This document shows, in pieces, positions 45,216 to 57,500 of a stretch of 64,000 nt of DNA. Source of the stretch: Opeltia flavorubescens (taxonomy: Eukaryota; Ascomycota; Lecanoromycetes; Teloschistales; Teloschistaceae); the NCBI GenBank assembly GCA_000442125.1, contig KE546980.1:186001-250000 (forward strand), given 5' to 3'. Position 1 is the first letter of the stretch, and the number at the start of each line of letters is the position of its first letter. The notes under the pieces are model-generated. The model searched no databases and was not told where the DNA came from. It saw only the letters and a list, made by a program, of their open reading frames with translations. The translations under genes and the position numbers were made by a program.

Positions 45216-46358
45216 CTACTTCCCAACCCCCTCACAAGGTCTCTCCCGCCTCTGAAACGTATCCACCCATACCTTCGCGTAGTCAACCGCACGCTCCGTG
45301 TCAATCATAAAGGTATCGTTGAAGTAACATCCTGTCTCTGCTTCGATGGCGCGGATTTGCGCGTAGAAGGACTAGATTAATAGCGAGGGTGAGTGAATGC
45401 GTCAATCGTGTGGTTAGGTGGGGACAGAAATGGTAAAAGTGTAAAAAAGTTACACGCGGTACTTATAATGAATTAACTTACACCAGAAACATGTCGCTCA
45501 TATGCCGTTTGCAGGCGATTCAGAGCGTAAGAGGCGCTGCCATAGTAGCTGTTAGGTTCGCATTGGCGGTAGCACTATGGGGCAGATGTTAGGAAATTTG
45601 CTTTGAAACGGTGGGAGAGAGAGGAATCATTACCTTTTCGGAAACAGCGTAGGTCATGTTCTGCGTAATTTAGTTATATCAGTCATGTTTGCTACACTGT
45701 ATAAGGTGAAGGAAAAGACCAAAGGCTCCGCCTACCTTGAAGGTCTCTGCAAACTACTTGGCTGTTAGCTGCCATAGTGATCGCCGAAGGGAATCTATTC
45801 TTGGATTCGGTGCATTGACAAACCTTTACAACGTCCCGCTGAAACTGTGAACAATCAAATTCATCCGAGGCATATCTGTGAGTCGTGGGCCTTTCCTGCT
45901 TCTGCAGCTTAGACCCTAGAGGGCCTTTAACTAGTGGCATTTGGCTTTCGAGAAGATCGGATCGACTGTTGCTGTCAATGATTTCATCGATGAGGGTTTC
46001 CAAGAGATCCGGGCCCCTTTTCGCATATTTGGTCATATCTCTTGTATCATCCTGGTCGTCAATGCTGTAGCCCATAAGAAAGGTATAAATGTCGCTTGAA
46101 AGAGCCACTATGATACTGGCGAGTTTCTGCGGATTGTGTCAGAGAGACAAATCTTTCAGAGATTCGGTGTTGTGATACCGCTTCATCGAACATTGGGGTT
46201 GGGACTGGGTTATGAAATTCGTCGCAAATGGTATGGAAAGTGTAATCGATAGTCTTGGTGAGAAGAGGTATTGTATCTGGACTCAGACCATATCGCGCAA
46301 GGGCAGATGAGAAAAGCAGAGCGCTGCTGATTGCAGTTGTGAAGGAGAAAAGCTTCAT
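45216..46358 (-). CDS. Small secreted protein, six exons, function unknown
   Basis: I rebuilt this gene from splice signals: exons 46358-46179, 46126-45824, 45753-45736, 45660-45634, 45574-45482 and 45371-45216. Every junction is in phase 0, giving 258 residues. Two micro-exons of 18 nt (FAETFK) and 27 nt (NMTYAVSEK) are included. The start MKLFSFTTAISSALLFSSALA is a clear signal peptide. The mature part has six cysteines (ICDEF, FDCSQ, CYRQC, GCYFN, PCEGV), suggesting disulfides, and possible N-glycosylation at NMT and NDT. The C-terminal exon (SFYAQIRAIEAETGCYFNDT, ending CEGVGK) looks well preserved. I recognise no family. It could be an effector-like or cell-wall protein; this is inference. 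Confidence 0.72.
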
Positions 46359-47229
46359 CTCAAACAGTTGTGGTAGGAAATAAGCGGTTGAGCAAGAGAG
46401 ATCGAATAACAGCAATCGATGAGTTCAATAGTTGCCAGAGATACATATCGGAAAGGGAAGTACCACGGTATACAATAAATCGCATTGAGAATCCTACGAC
46501 GTCTGCCTGGGCTGTGCCGTATGTCCACCAAGAGGTCTGAAACAATTTGCGACCAGCCCCAACCCGCGACCGGCTTTCTTCCAACGTCTGCAGGTCTGCA
46601 GCGATGTGGTTTACCATTGATCCCTGAATTGATCAAAGCTGTTGGAATTGGGTCTATATTCAGAGAATGAGCCCCTGCGGGATAGCCGATCCCGTCGCGG
46701 CACGGATACTGCATGGCTGAGTATCAAGCGATGCAGATCGCCTACCAATCGCTTCGCCTTCTTCAGGCAGAGCTTTTGTAATGATGTAAGGAGCTAAATG
46801 TGCATCTTGATTGTCAATTGCGCAGAAAAGTAGAGACAAGGAAAACTCTCGACGAGATGTGTAATGAAATTCGAACGCACGGTAGCAAAGAGTAAAGAAT
46901 CACAAATAAATTGATTGGGCAATTCAATAGACACCATTGGCTTCTTTTGCAGATCCAGATCGAAAATTTTCTTGGACAATGCCTTTGCATTTAACTTTGA
47001 CTCTAAGCAGTAAGAATTAGAAAGCGGTCCAAGGATGAGATGTGCATAGTCATAAAAATGCATCACAGACATAGCCAAATCTTCAATCGAGGCTCTCACT
47101 CCTTTGTTCTTCTCGTAGCCTGGTCACATGGCGATATATCGTATGCTCGATTGACGGGCAGTTCGCAGCCGCAATCTTGGGCGAAGTATTTTGATCCAAG
47201 CACATAAATTATCTCAGCTCTTGTATGTG
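46359..47229. other. Uninterpreted stretch with minus-strand coding-like frames
   Basis: This 871-base stretch between two secretory-pathway genes holds several minus-strand open pieces: 47099-46794, 46617-46360 and 46714-46355. They read like fragments of protein but cannot be joined with convincing splice sites. It may be a decayed gene or a multi-exon gene I could not resolve. Confidence 0.35.
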
Positions 47230-48082
47230 TCACTTTCTCTTACCTTGTCCGTCCAGTTCCAATCGCATCCTCGAGTCCAATTCGGATCGTGTTTTTGAGT
47301 CCAGTTCTGCTTGCTGCCTTGTATCTAGCTCTTGTGGAGGGGGTTTATCAGCTGATCGCTCCCTCTTAGTCTTCTTCTCAACCTGGCCTGTGGACCTTCT
47401 CCGTCGTAATCTTTGTATCGATATCAAAAGTATCCCAAGCAATACTAGTCCAGCAATCGCGACTCCTACGCCAATCCCAGCTTTGGCGCCGCCGCTTAGG
47501 CCAGAATTAACGTTTGCAGCCGGGCTAGAGGCGGAGGGTAAAGTGGCTGTAGATGCTGAAGTGGATGTAGACGCTGAAGTGGTCGATGGTTTTGTAGCGC
47601 TTGAGGTCGAGGTTGACGAAGAAGATGAATCTACGGTGGAACTGACTATCCTCGTCAAGCTTTCAGGCGGAGGAGCTTGGAAGGTTTGATCGTTCGTAAG
47701 ATCACAATTTAAGACTCCGAGTCCGTAACAGCAGGCCCAAAGATCGGTCGTCCTGTTGTAGGCTACATCTGATGTTGGCTTGTCGCCTGCGGGAGAATTT
47801 AGCAAAGGAAGGAATGCCTAGCCGAATGTCTGAATGACATTTCTTACCGCAATAAGATAAGCAGACTGGAGCGATGAAATCAGGATCTGTGCAGCCTCCC
47901 GTATAATAACCGCTTGTGTGGGCCAAAGGATGGGTGAAATGGCACATAGAGTTTTCCAGACATATATCCCCATCCTGACAGCACGACTGAACACCCTCCT
48001 GGATATCACCGCAGGGAACTTGACTCCATGGCTCGATGGTGCTGTTATGTCCTACGTAGCATACACTGTCGGGGCTCGACAT
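47230..48082 (-). CDS. Cysteine-rich single-pass membrane protein
   Basis: A protein of at least 263 residues in exons 48082-47848 and 47786-47230 (61-bp intron). The extracellular part has about twelve cysteines (CGDIQEGVQSCCQDGDIC, APVCLSYCG, WACCYG), matching the common fungal layout of a Cys-rich module, a Ser/Thr stalk (SSSSSTSTSSATKPSTTSAS), one helix (AGIGVGVAIAGLVLLGILL) and a basic, charged tail. The tail holds four 8-residue repeats beginning ELD. Such proteins are thought to be cell-wall-linked surface sensors. No signal peptide is encoded at the ATG used, so an upstream exon is probably missing. An ATG at about 48266 followed by a GTAAGC donor was considered, but its phase does not fit. 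Confidence 0.68.
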
Positions 48083-48556
48083 TTATTACCGCCGCCGCGG
48101 GCTTTACAAGCTTTGAGAGGTGACATTCCATAAGTTGCGAGGCCGACAAGGCAGTCGAAGAAAGCATCTAACTAGTGTCGATCAAAGACGGCTTACGTTG
48201 TGCTGAGCCGCAGGTGTTGTGGCAGGCTTTACGCCGAGAATAGCAAGGCACGGACGATACATGGTCTCGAAGGATTAAGTAGGATCCATCTGAGTGGCCA
48301 GCTTGGCTCGCATGGACACCAAGCATGGAGATCACTTGTGCTGGTATCGATAAGACCGCTAACCAAATTGGTCCATGAATCGCGGATCGGGGGTCGGGGA
48401 AGCCACGTCCGCTTAGTCCGTCTGATCCTCGAATGTTGACACCATCCCTTTCATTGCTCATTACTCAAGAGCCCACCATGATTGTTCTTTTGCCTTTTGA
48501 TACTCTACAATAAACTCCGAAGTAGCAATTTGCAGTCATTACTTGCCTCGAGCCCA
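48083..48556. other. Divergent promoter of the Cys-rich membrane protein gene and ALG5
   Basis: This 474-base stretch may contain an unresolved 5' exon (signal peptide) of the gene on the minus strand. No other feature was seen. Confidence 0.4.
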
Positions 48557-49814
48557 ATGGCTCCTACTTTCTTAGCAGAAATAGCAACCGTTTTAACCAA
48601 TGGCATCAAACAAGCATCTCCGTGGGTTCTTGCCGCATACTCATTGCTTTGTCTATACGTCTTAGGTCAAACGGTATATCGCTCACATAGCATAAATTTA
48701 CAACACTTTTGCTAACCTCGTCTAGTTTTACATCTTTCTCTCGATTGTTGCACCCACACCACGCGATATACTACGATCTGAGACAACTTACAGACATATA
48801 GAAGACATTGGATCTGTCAGCCATGCTAAGTCACTACCATGCTGGAAGAACACCTTCGACAAACGCAAGCAGACTCTTAAAGAAAGAGGCGATTTGTCAG
48901 ATCCACACCTTGACATTGAAGAAGCGGAAGTGTTCGTGTCCGTCGTGGTTCCGGCTTTCAATGAAGAGAATCGTTTAGGCCTTATGTTGAGAGAATCTGT
49001 GCAATACTTACAGAAAGAATACGGAAATGTAAGGTCTGCAAACACAGAAAATGGCGGTCTGAAGCACAGGCAGCAAAAAGGAAGTCAGGAGCGGAATGGT
49101 TATATTCGACCTATCAATGAGGATGCTAGAAAAGAGCCCACCGGCTGGGAGATATTGATCATATCGGACGGGTCCACAGACAAGACAACTGACACAGCTT
49201 TGGAATTTGCACGCTCATTGGGTGCTGAATCAGCTGGGCTGATCCGGGTTGCATCTTTGGCTGAGAATCGAGGGAAAGGAGGAGCAGTCACACATGGTAT
49301 GAGACATGTCCGCGGCAAATACGTATTGTTTGCAGATGCCGACGGCGCCAGCAAGTTTGAAGACCTGGGCAAGCTGGTCCGTACGATCAAGAAAATCGAA
49401 GACAAGGACGGTCGAGCCGTAGCCGTGGGATCGCGAGCACATCTTGTGGGCAGCGAAGAAGTTGTCAAGCGATCTTTCTTGCGGAACCTACTCATGTATT
49501 CATTTCACCTACTTCTATGGATCCTGACNCCTCCAGCCACAGCATCTATCCGCGACACACAGTGCGGCTTCAAGCTCTTCTCCCGCCCTGCCTTACCTTA
49601 CATTATTCCCTACATGCACTCGGAATCTTGGATTTTCGACGTTGAAATGCTCATGCTGGCAGAGTCTGCATCAATACCTGTTGCTGAAGTGCCAATTGGC
49701 TGGCATGAAGTCCAAGGTAGTAAACTCAATGTGCTGTGGGATAGCATTGGCATGGCCTGGGGACTTTTCATTCTTCGAGCCGCGTGGGCGATGGGCGTTT
49801 ACCGGCGGAAATGA
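48557..49814 (+). CDS. ALG5: Dolichyl-phosphate beta-glucosyltransferase
   Basis: Alg5 makes dolichyl-phosphate-glucose on the cytosolic face of the ER, the glucose donor for N-glycan assembly. Exons are 48557-48673 and 48726-49814, giving 401 residues with a 52-bp intron. An N-terminal membrane anchor (WVLAAYSLLCLYVLGQT) precedes the GT2 domain: VVVPAFNEENRL, ISDGSTDKTTD, ENRGKGGAVTHGM and FADADGASKF with the metal-binding acidic motif. VGSRAHLVG, DTQCGFKLF and SWIFDVEMLMLAE follow, and the end YRRK is typical. The N at 49529 is the third base of an ACN codon, so the residue is threonine whatever the base. About 40 charged residues are inserted before EILIISDGS relative to yeast. Confidence 0.93.
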
Positions 49815-49927
49815 ACCTCCCTCACCGCGACATGCTTTTTCAAACTTTTCATCAACTTGGAGAGGGCACATCTTGTGTCCTTGGTTTGGATCGGTTAACG
49901 CCTAGTTCACCGCCCCGTCATCCTTGA

Positions 49928-50968
49928 TTACGACTTGAGGCTGTGTAATAAGAATGACAGCTGATCTACCACGAAATTCGGATCATCTCTCTGGACAAAA
50001 TGCCCACATCCCTTAGCAATGAGAGGTCCTATTGCTCGCTCTGGGTCTGTTATTTGTAGCAGGCCTTGATTGTAGAGATGCCATAATGGATTTGAGTACT
50101 TCATCGACAAAGATATGGGTGTCCCCATCGACTAGGAAAAAATCAGTATGAGAGGTCCGGCTTGAAAATTCGCACGTACCCGGAGACTTTCTGTGGCAAA
50201 TTTCTCTGGGTCATGTTCAACGACTATCAAAAACGGTCTCTTCCCTCCTGGGCCGCTCAATGACGGTCCATCACTATGCGGTAGAAGATCAGCAATGTTC
50301 CGCCGATCCAATCCTTCTTTGTTAATGACATTGGGTGAGAACATGGCTGCAAATTTGGCTCGTTGTTCGCGCAAGACTTCGATGGTGACATCAGCAGGTA
50401 GTTCTTCTGGATCGAAATCTTTCGAGTCAGGATCTGGCCACCAATCAAAGTCGGAGTTGGACATCATAGAGTCGAGCAGGAGCAAGGCCTCCACAGAGCC
50501 TGGATATTGCTGTGCATAAAGTCTTGCGATGACACAGCCAATCGAGTTTGCCACGAATACCAATTGAAGCTCTTCCAAAGTTGAGTTGAACTTATCGTTG
50601 CCTACCTGGATGAGAAGTTGATGCAAATCTCGAACAACGTCCGCTACATCATGGCCATGTCCTCTTTCTCGACCTTGATCCTGCGGATCTTGGCCCTCAG
50701 TCAGTCCTTGCCCGTACCGGTCATAGGCAAGAAGAGAAGGGAAGCCAATGTCAGCATGCTTTCGTATGATCCCTGCCATAATAGGTAACCAGGTAGACTT
50801 GTCAGACATCAGACCGTTTAGGAAAACGACGAGTCGAAGTGGACGCTCCGATGCAGCTTTGCTCTTGGCGAAGGTATAGTGGATCGCTACTGTGGGCTTG
50901 TTTTGAAGAGCGACGATGTCGTGTTTGAGCTCCCGAGGGAGCATTATGGCAGGCTGAGGAGCAGCCAT
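49928..50968 (-). CDS. Alpha/beta hydrolase fold protein
   Basis: A 330-residue protein in exons 50968-50180 and 50131-49928 with a 48-bp intron (GTACGT...CCTAG). The oxyanion-side strand reads RLVVFLNGLMSDKSTW. A nucleophile-elbow-like VANSIGCVIARLYAQQYPG carries the likely catalytic serine in an unusual N-S-I-G context. The late histidine is in KGCGHFVQRDDPNFV. These features fit the alpha/beta hydrolase fold of fungal hydrolases active on small esters or lactones; the substrate is unknown. No signal peptide is present, so it is probably cytosolic. It is convergent with ALG5 (113 bp). Confidence 0.82.
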
Positions 50969-51364
50969 GGCTGATTAAAAGAATTCGTAGCTCCCGTACA
51001 CAATCATCATCTAGGNCTGGATGTACCTTGTAGAAAACTTCCGCTTTTTTGGCTACATGTATCCAGGCGCTATGAAACCCTTGAGAAACTCAGAGCATCA
51101 ATTATGTACAAATAGACTGAAGACCCGACTTCCACGATGGCATGGTCAGACGAAGTGATCAGTCGCAAAATGTTGTCCCTATGACGCTATCCTAGATAGC
51201 CTTATCCGTGCTTATCGCCATCTAAACTCCGCTGTTTCGATGCTGCCTTGCCTTTGAACGACCCAACCTTTCCCTTTGTATTGGGAATATTTCGATCTCT
51301 AGCATACAGTACAGCTGAAGCTACATATTATCCAAAAAAAAGCATAAGTTTGCAGTATCACAAC
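50969..51364. other. Divergent promoter between the hydrolase gene and ATG3
   Basis: This 396-base stretch includes one ambiguous base at 51016. No gene or RNA was recognised. Confidence 0.5.
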
Positions 51365-52551
51365 ATGAACCTCCTCCATTCCACCCTTGATACTCTCCGG
51401 GACCGCTTCGCACCCATCTCTCACAACTCCACTTTCCGCACCACAGGCCAGATCACCCCTGAAGAATTCATCAAAGCAGGCGACTATCTCGTGTACAAGT
51501 TCCCAACCTGGTCTTGGTCCGACGCTTCTCCAGCCTCAAAACGTGTGTCTTATCTGCCGCCAGGGAAGCATTATCTCGTTACTCGCGGAGTACCTTGCCA
51601 TAGACGGCTTGACGAGAACTTTGCAGGCGATGCGGGTCAAGATGAGGCTATGGTTCAAGATGGGCTGAAGCATGGTGAGGATGGTGCTGGCGGTGATGAC
51701 GACGGATGGTTAAGGACGGGTGGCATGGGAGCGAGTCAGGAAGCGAGAATGCGGGATGTGCGAACGTTGGGAGAGGGCGGCGAGGTGCAGGTTGGTGAGG
51801 AGGAAGAGGAAGAAATACCGGATATGGAGGACGAAGAAGATGATGAGGAGGCGATTATCAGAGATCCGAAGGGACATGGCACGACCGCGTGAGTTCCTCA
51901 TATTTGATCCACGGCCAGGAAAAGTGGTAGCTGATAACGATCAACAGCCCAACAAGAACCTACACCCTCTACATAACATACACGCCCTACTACCGCACCC
52001 CACGCTTCTACCTCTCCGGCTACCTCTCCACTTCGACCCCTCTGCCCCCAGCCCAAATGATGGAAGACATCGTCGGCGACTACGCGGACAAAACCGTCAC
52101 GCTGGAAGACTTCCCCTTCTTCGACGCCGGCGTAAAAATGGCCTCCGTCCACCCCTGCCGCCACGCCTCCGTCATGAAAACCCTCCTCGACCGCGCCGAC
52201 GCCGCGCTAAAACTCCGGCTCAGCAAACTTAGACAAGGCGGCAAATCAACAACAACGGGAGAGGATTCATCAGCAAAGACATCGAAAGTAGAAAGCGGGA
52301 TGGAAGGTTTGGTCGATGACATGAACACCAAAGCGCAAATATCATCATCGGAAAAGAGTAGGCAAGGGTATGCGGGCGGTGTAGCGGCTGCGGGGGGTAA
52401 CGGTGGAGATGAATGGGAGGTCCTGCAGCATGAATCTGGGGCGCAGGACGAGGAGGTGGCGATCAGGGTGGATCAGTATTTGGTTGTGTTTGTCAAGTTT
52501 TTGAGCACGATGACGCCGAGTATTGAGCATGATTATACGATGGGGATTTGA
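51365..52551 (+). CDS. ATG3: Autophagy E2-like enzyme Atg3
   Basis: Atg3 conjugates Atg8 to phosphatidylethanolamine during autophagosome growth. Exons are 51365-51888 and 51948-52551 (59-bp intron), giving 375 residues. The amphipathic membrane-sensing helix [19 protein letters not shown] is followed by [19 protein letters not shown] and [13 protein letters not shown] long acidic flexible region covers the Atg7-binding segment. The E2 core has [20 protein letters not shown] and the catalytic cysteine in HPCRHASVM. The end is [16 protein letters not shown] Gly/Ser/Lys-rich insertion of about 60 residues separates the catalytic helix from the last helix. Length slightly exceeds the yeast protein (310). 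Confidence 0.95.
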
Positions 52552-54531
52552 GCCTTGTGACTCGGACGGCTGGGCGGACACCAGGGGGGATGCTTCGATA
52601 TTGGGCGATCGGGCGTAGGTTGGCTTTTTTTTTCGTGGTAGAGTTTTGTGTATCTCGTCTGTGAGGTATTCTCTTTGGTCTGGGGGTGTGTTTGGCGTCT
52701 TGAGCAAAGTATGGGACATGAGAGATTACAATAGATCAAGATTCACTCATAGATAAAATCTTATGCTTGAGATGTCGTTTGATTGAACATAAGATTCTCT
52801 CATCGTGACTCATCACCCAAGACGTATGTACGGCAAGGATACCTTGCACGGCCCCCGGTCTCTGCGTAAATCCTTTTCTCCCAAAACCTGATTAATCCTT
52901 AATCACTAGACTGCTATTTCGCCGTCTCCTCATAATCCCTCCTCCCCTCAAAGGACAAAAACCAGAAACTCAAATTCCGTAAATCCTACGTCCGTTCCAA
53001 CATCTTCATCATCATATGTCTAGACCACCTCGAACCCTCAACTAAACACACATAATCCCAACCACATGAGGAAACTGGACACCCACTTCATGCATAAACA
53101 CCATCATATCAACTTTAGAACCAATTACTCCCTGCAAGAAGACTCGATGTAGGATATCGAAGACTCCAGTGGATTGGACGCCCAAATGATTTTTTGAATT
53201 TGCAGGATTTTGGGAAAGGTGGGTTATTGATTCCCCACCCTCCGCTTTTCTTTTCAGTCTTGGGTTCTAGTTTTGTATAGGGATGGTTGGAGGATGTTTT
53301 ATTGTGATGTAGTTTTTCATGATTGGGGGTTGATGGAGATGTATGTACGTAGAAGAGAAGAAGATAGTTGTGGGTTAGAAGAGCTCTATGTAAAAAGAAT
53401 GTTCTTGGAAATACTTATTCATGAAAGAATGAATGAATGGATTTGAAGGGGGTTTGGATGAATATTGCGAAGAGACGTACATCGATTTTTTGTTCTTTCT
53501 TGGATTTTGTGTATTGGGTCGAATATGACTGGTCTGTGAATGAATGCATGGAATGATAGCTGTGATGTTGGGGAAGCAATGGGCAAAAAGGATGAAGAGA
53601 GAGATTGAAAAATGCTAATATAACTTCCTACGGGAGTACCTATTACTGCCTTGGATGGACTGGAAAGAAGATTGATAGGTGAGAAAATTAATCACTCGTT
53701 CTTTTAGAAGATCGCTCGGGAAATAGAGTATATCAAGATATTCTTTGCATTTCTTCAAAGGAATTGCACATTCGTTTCGTCATATCGAAATTATGTACAA
53801 CTATGCGATTTCCCCTTTCTTGATCAAATAGCGTACATGATGCCCGCCCTTCCATGCTTTCTGAAGTTTGATTTGATGTTGCTTTGCGTATCTCGTTCAG
53901 TGCTAATGGTACATTTCATGAATGCCTTGATATCATAATGTCGTGTCTTAGAGTGCAAGGTTAGATGTTGTTGTAACGGAAGAGATATTCCATATTTCGA
54001 TTCTCCCTTTCTGTGCTTGGGTATGACTTTTTGGAAGATTGGTGTAAGTAGCGAGTGTCGGGTTATTGTTGATGGGGCTCTTTCCGCTGAGCCAACGATT
54101 GTTCTTGTTGCTGAGTTCGAATTCTCAGTCTACATCCCCTGATGACAGCGATCGTCGGGAGCTCTTGTCCTGCGGGGACGTGAGGTGATCAAACGATTGC
54201 TTATTCCCGATGTCACGTTCCTGAACGTGCATATGGTTCCTCTTTATCTTTAATTTTCCTCCTCCAGATCCCTCTTCACGCGAGCTCTTTGGCTCTTCAT
54301 CTGTGGACAACTTGTACTTCAATTTCATTGCGTTCGAGGCCAAAGACTTCAGGTACAAGGCCAGTGCTTACCTCACCTACTTCATCTGATGTAACAGCAT
54401 ACGTTCCTGGCATCGACAGATCCGTCGAGGCGAAGGAGCAGGTGCATGGCGTCTAATGGCAACGGCATTCAACATTCTGAGACCCCGCGTCCCCTCAATT
54501 ATGCTTGGATATACGAACCCAAGAGAGAACT
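52552..54531. other. Long intergenic gap, one weak minus-strand ORF
   Basis: This 1980-base stretch lies between convergent ATG3 and the Est1-type gene. Most of it (52730-54100) is AT-leaning with short simple runs (for example GAAAGAATGAATGAATGG near 53430). A minus-strand frame at 54358-54125 (77 codons, basic and Ser-rich) may extend upstream through an intron to an ATG at 54413; support is weak. I see no RNA gene or element ends. Confidence 0.4.
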
Positions 54532-57500
54532 TCATGCGTTCTCGCTGCTGGAAGATTCTTGGCGAAGAAGATCATTACCAAATGATGTAAGCTCAAATAT
54601 CATGGCAGCTTCATTCCAAGAAATCCATCGATTAAGCTATCAAAGCTTAGTACGAGCTTCCCCAAGAAATGTAGCGGAGTTCGGTAGCAAGAGGAGACTA
54701 AGAAGCAAAAACGTAGATCGGTTCGAGGATAGGGGAAACAGGAGTGAAATACCAGGCAAAGAGCCGCCAGAAGGAGATCAAACACATGTGGATGGGATAA
54801 AGAGATAGCTCAATACTGACCGTGGCAATGCCCATTCCAAGCCAAAGAATCCTCTCGATACGGGTTGCGGCCATTGATGGCAATTCTAGCGAACGCTCTT
54901 CAAGGTCGATGTGGATTCCTTCAAACCAGCCTTCCGGGTAGTACCACAATGCACATAGTTGTCCACGCATTGCAAAATCTTCTGGGAGTGGCTGAGTGAC
55001 CCCGCCATCAGGCTTCGGAAGAGTCTGAGATTGTATCTTCGGAGTCAGGGCTTCGGGCTTTGCCAATGTGTTCAGAAACGCGCAGATCCCTCCCCAGGGA
55101 ACGTCGCGTTCGACGTATAACATGACTTTTTCGACACTCGCCAGACTCCAGATGAAGCAAAACATAACATGGATAAGTGGAAATGCATTTTTGTCTCCCG
55201 GCCGTTGCAGAACAATTGCAAGCATTGCGAAACTAAGCTTAGACGCAAACGTGATCAGATCCATGGAAGAACCAACCTCCTTCTCCGATGGATAATGTGC
55301 AACTTGCTGATTTACAGATTCGATCAATGACTTTTGCTTGTCCTCGTCGATGTCTAGAGCCATCTCGGTCTTTTGCTCGGATACCATGGTTGATTCTCTA
55401 TCTGATAATTTCCGAGCCCAGACTTCCAGGAAGGCTAGACGGCAGATCGATCTCGACGTTTGAGTAGCCGTCAAAGCTCCGTATTCGAAGATTGCAGCAA
55501 TGTTCGTTAAAGCAATAGAGACGCCTTGTTCGCGGAATCGAGTCGTCACTCGGCTGATATAGTCGTCTAGAAGACCAGTTTTGATGTTGGTGAAAAGCTC
55601 CAGGACTTCAGGTATGGCATGCCCCTGCACGAAGAGGTTGGCATGAATCTTGACGAAAGATATCTCCAATGCTTTCGGGCGATGTTGGGAGGACAGCTTC
55701 CCCTGAAGCATAGGTTGGAACAGAGTCATGATGCTGCTGCGAGCGCTGGAGAAGGGAACAACGCAAGCCAGGGACCTTGCGTAATAGGCCAGTTGCTGCA
55801 AGCTGTTGGGTCGAGCTAGTATGGCAAGATGGTGACATAATCGGCCAATCTCAGGTCGTTTGTCTGCGGCCTTACTATACCAGAACCGAGCAACACCGCC
55901 CCAGATTTCTCGATCTTGAACATCATGTTCTTCGATGGCCATTCGGTAGCGCGCCAAATCCCCCAAACATTCAATCCATGTCTCTTCAAACGCCGAGACA
56001 GTCTCATAAAGCAAAGCCATCATTGAATATGCGATGTAGATGAAGGCGAGCATGTGATCGGATGACGCCGGCAGTCGATGCCGGAGAACTTCCAAAAAAG
56101 AATGAATACCATGACGCCACATTCTAGCCGGCATTGAGTATTTGCCCGCGAGTTTGCTTAATGTAGGACTCGCACTAGGATGCTGTGACGCTAGAAAGAA
56201 GTCATGGTGTTCATGAAGTAACGTCTTATGTAATGCAATCAATGCTTGCCATTGCTCGTTACTCAATGGCGCTTTTCTAGTTGGATCACGTTCTAGGGCA
56301 GCAGCGGACTGCTTCTCATCGACTTCTTTGCATTTCTGTTCAACAAGGACTAATCCTGCGTAAATACCTTTAACCTCAACAACCAACTGATCATGTGAGA
56401 TAGGTCTGGTTTCGGGTTGTCGGATGATTTGAGGCTGAGGCTCCTGATCCTGGTCCTGGTCCTGATGTGACTCTACGGTTTGGGGACGATCATCCGGATA
56501 CTTATACCCAAATGTAGTCCAGGAAGTCGGTTTTTCCGCTGGTACGGATCCAGACTTAGGTGTTTGACTGGCGGTTTGATTCAACGGCGATCCTAAAGCA
56601 GGTACAAACTGGGCTGATTCTCCAGGTTTGGAAGTTCTAAAATTTGCATCATGGGACCATTGGGCATTGGCTAGTGATTTCACAACTTGGCTTTTCCTTG
56701 GAGAATGGGGATTCTTGCTAGAAACATCCAAATCAGGATTGTATAACCGCTTCACAATGCCGGAAGAGTTCCTAGGATAACCAACATCCTGCGTGAGAGG
56801 GCTATCTCTAGAAGAGTCTGGGTCTGTGACAACGAACGGTCCAAGAGACAAGGCTTTCTCGCCGCGGGATGATTTGCCTGTAAGGCCTGTTGGTTGGCCT
56901 TTATGATCCGTCTGGAGTGTTTCTGGTCCGTCAGTGGGTCCGCGCTTCAGAGGGTTGATTGTGGGCATCTCATGATCTGGAGGAACCGATATGCCATGGG
57001 TGTCAGATCTTTGGCCGAGAGTAAGTCTACCAAAATCGCCTATCTTTCCAGAAGTCTCAGGGGTGCCAGTAGGGTCCAAGTCCGGAATTGACGGGTTTGT
57101 AGCAGTGGAGCCTGGTTCAACACGATCGCTTAAGGGGCTCTCTTGATGATCAAAGGGACGTTTGGGGCCTGACTGGCTGCTGCGTCGAAAATGCTTCTTA
57201 GCGGTCTTGGAGCTGCATCAACCTCCTAGGTCAGCGACGCCAGGAAAAGCAAGAGTGCATGATTGAATAGAGAGGAGACGCTCGCATTCAACTCGTCGGC
57301 TCGACTCACGCCTTTTCAACTGCTCTTAGACGAAGTTGTCTCCTTGCGTGCCCTTCATCACCTCCACGGGATATACCCAAGAAGTCCCAGTGTATACTTT
57401 GCGCATGTTCCCAGAGCTTTGGCTCATGTTGAAAACCTTCAGTACAGTATGGACAGACATATCCCTTGGAGGAACTCCGCTGGAAATCGAGGACTTTTCG

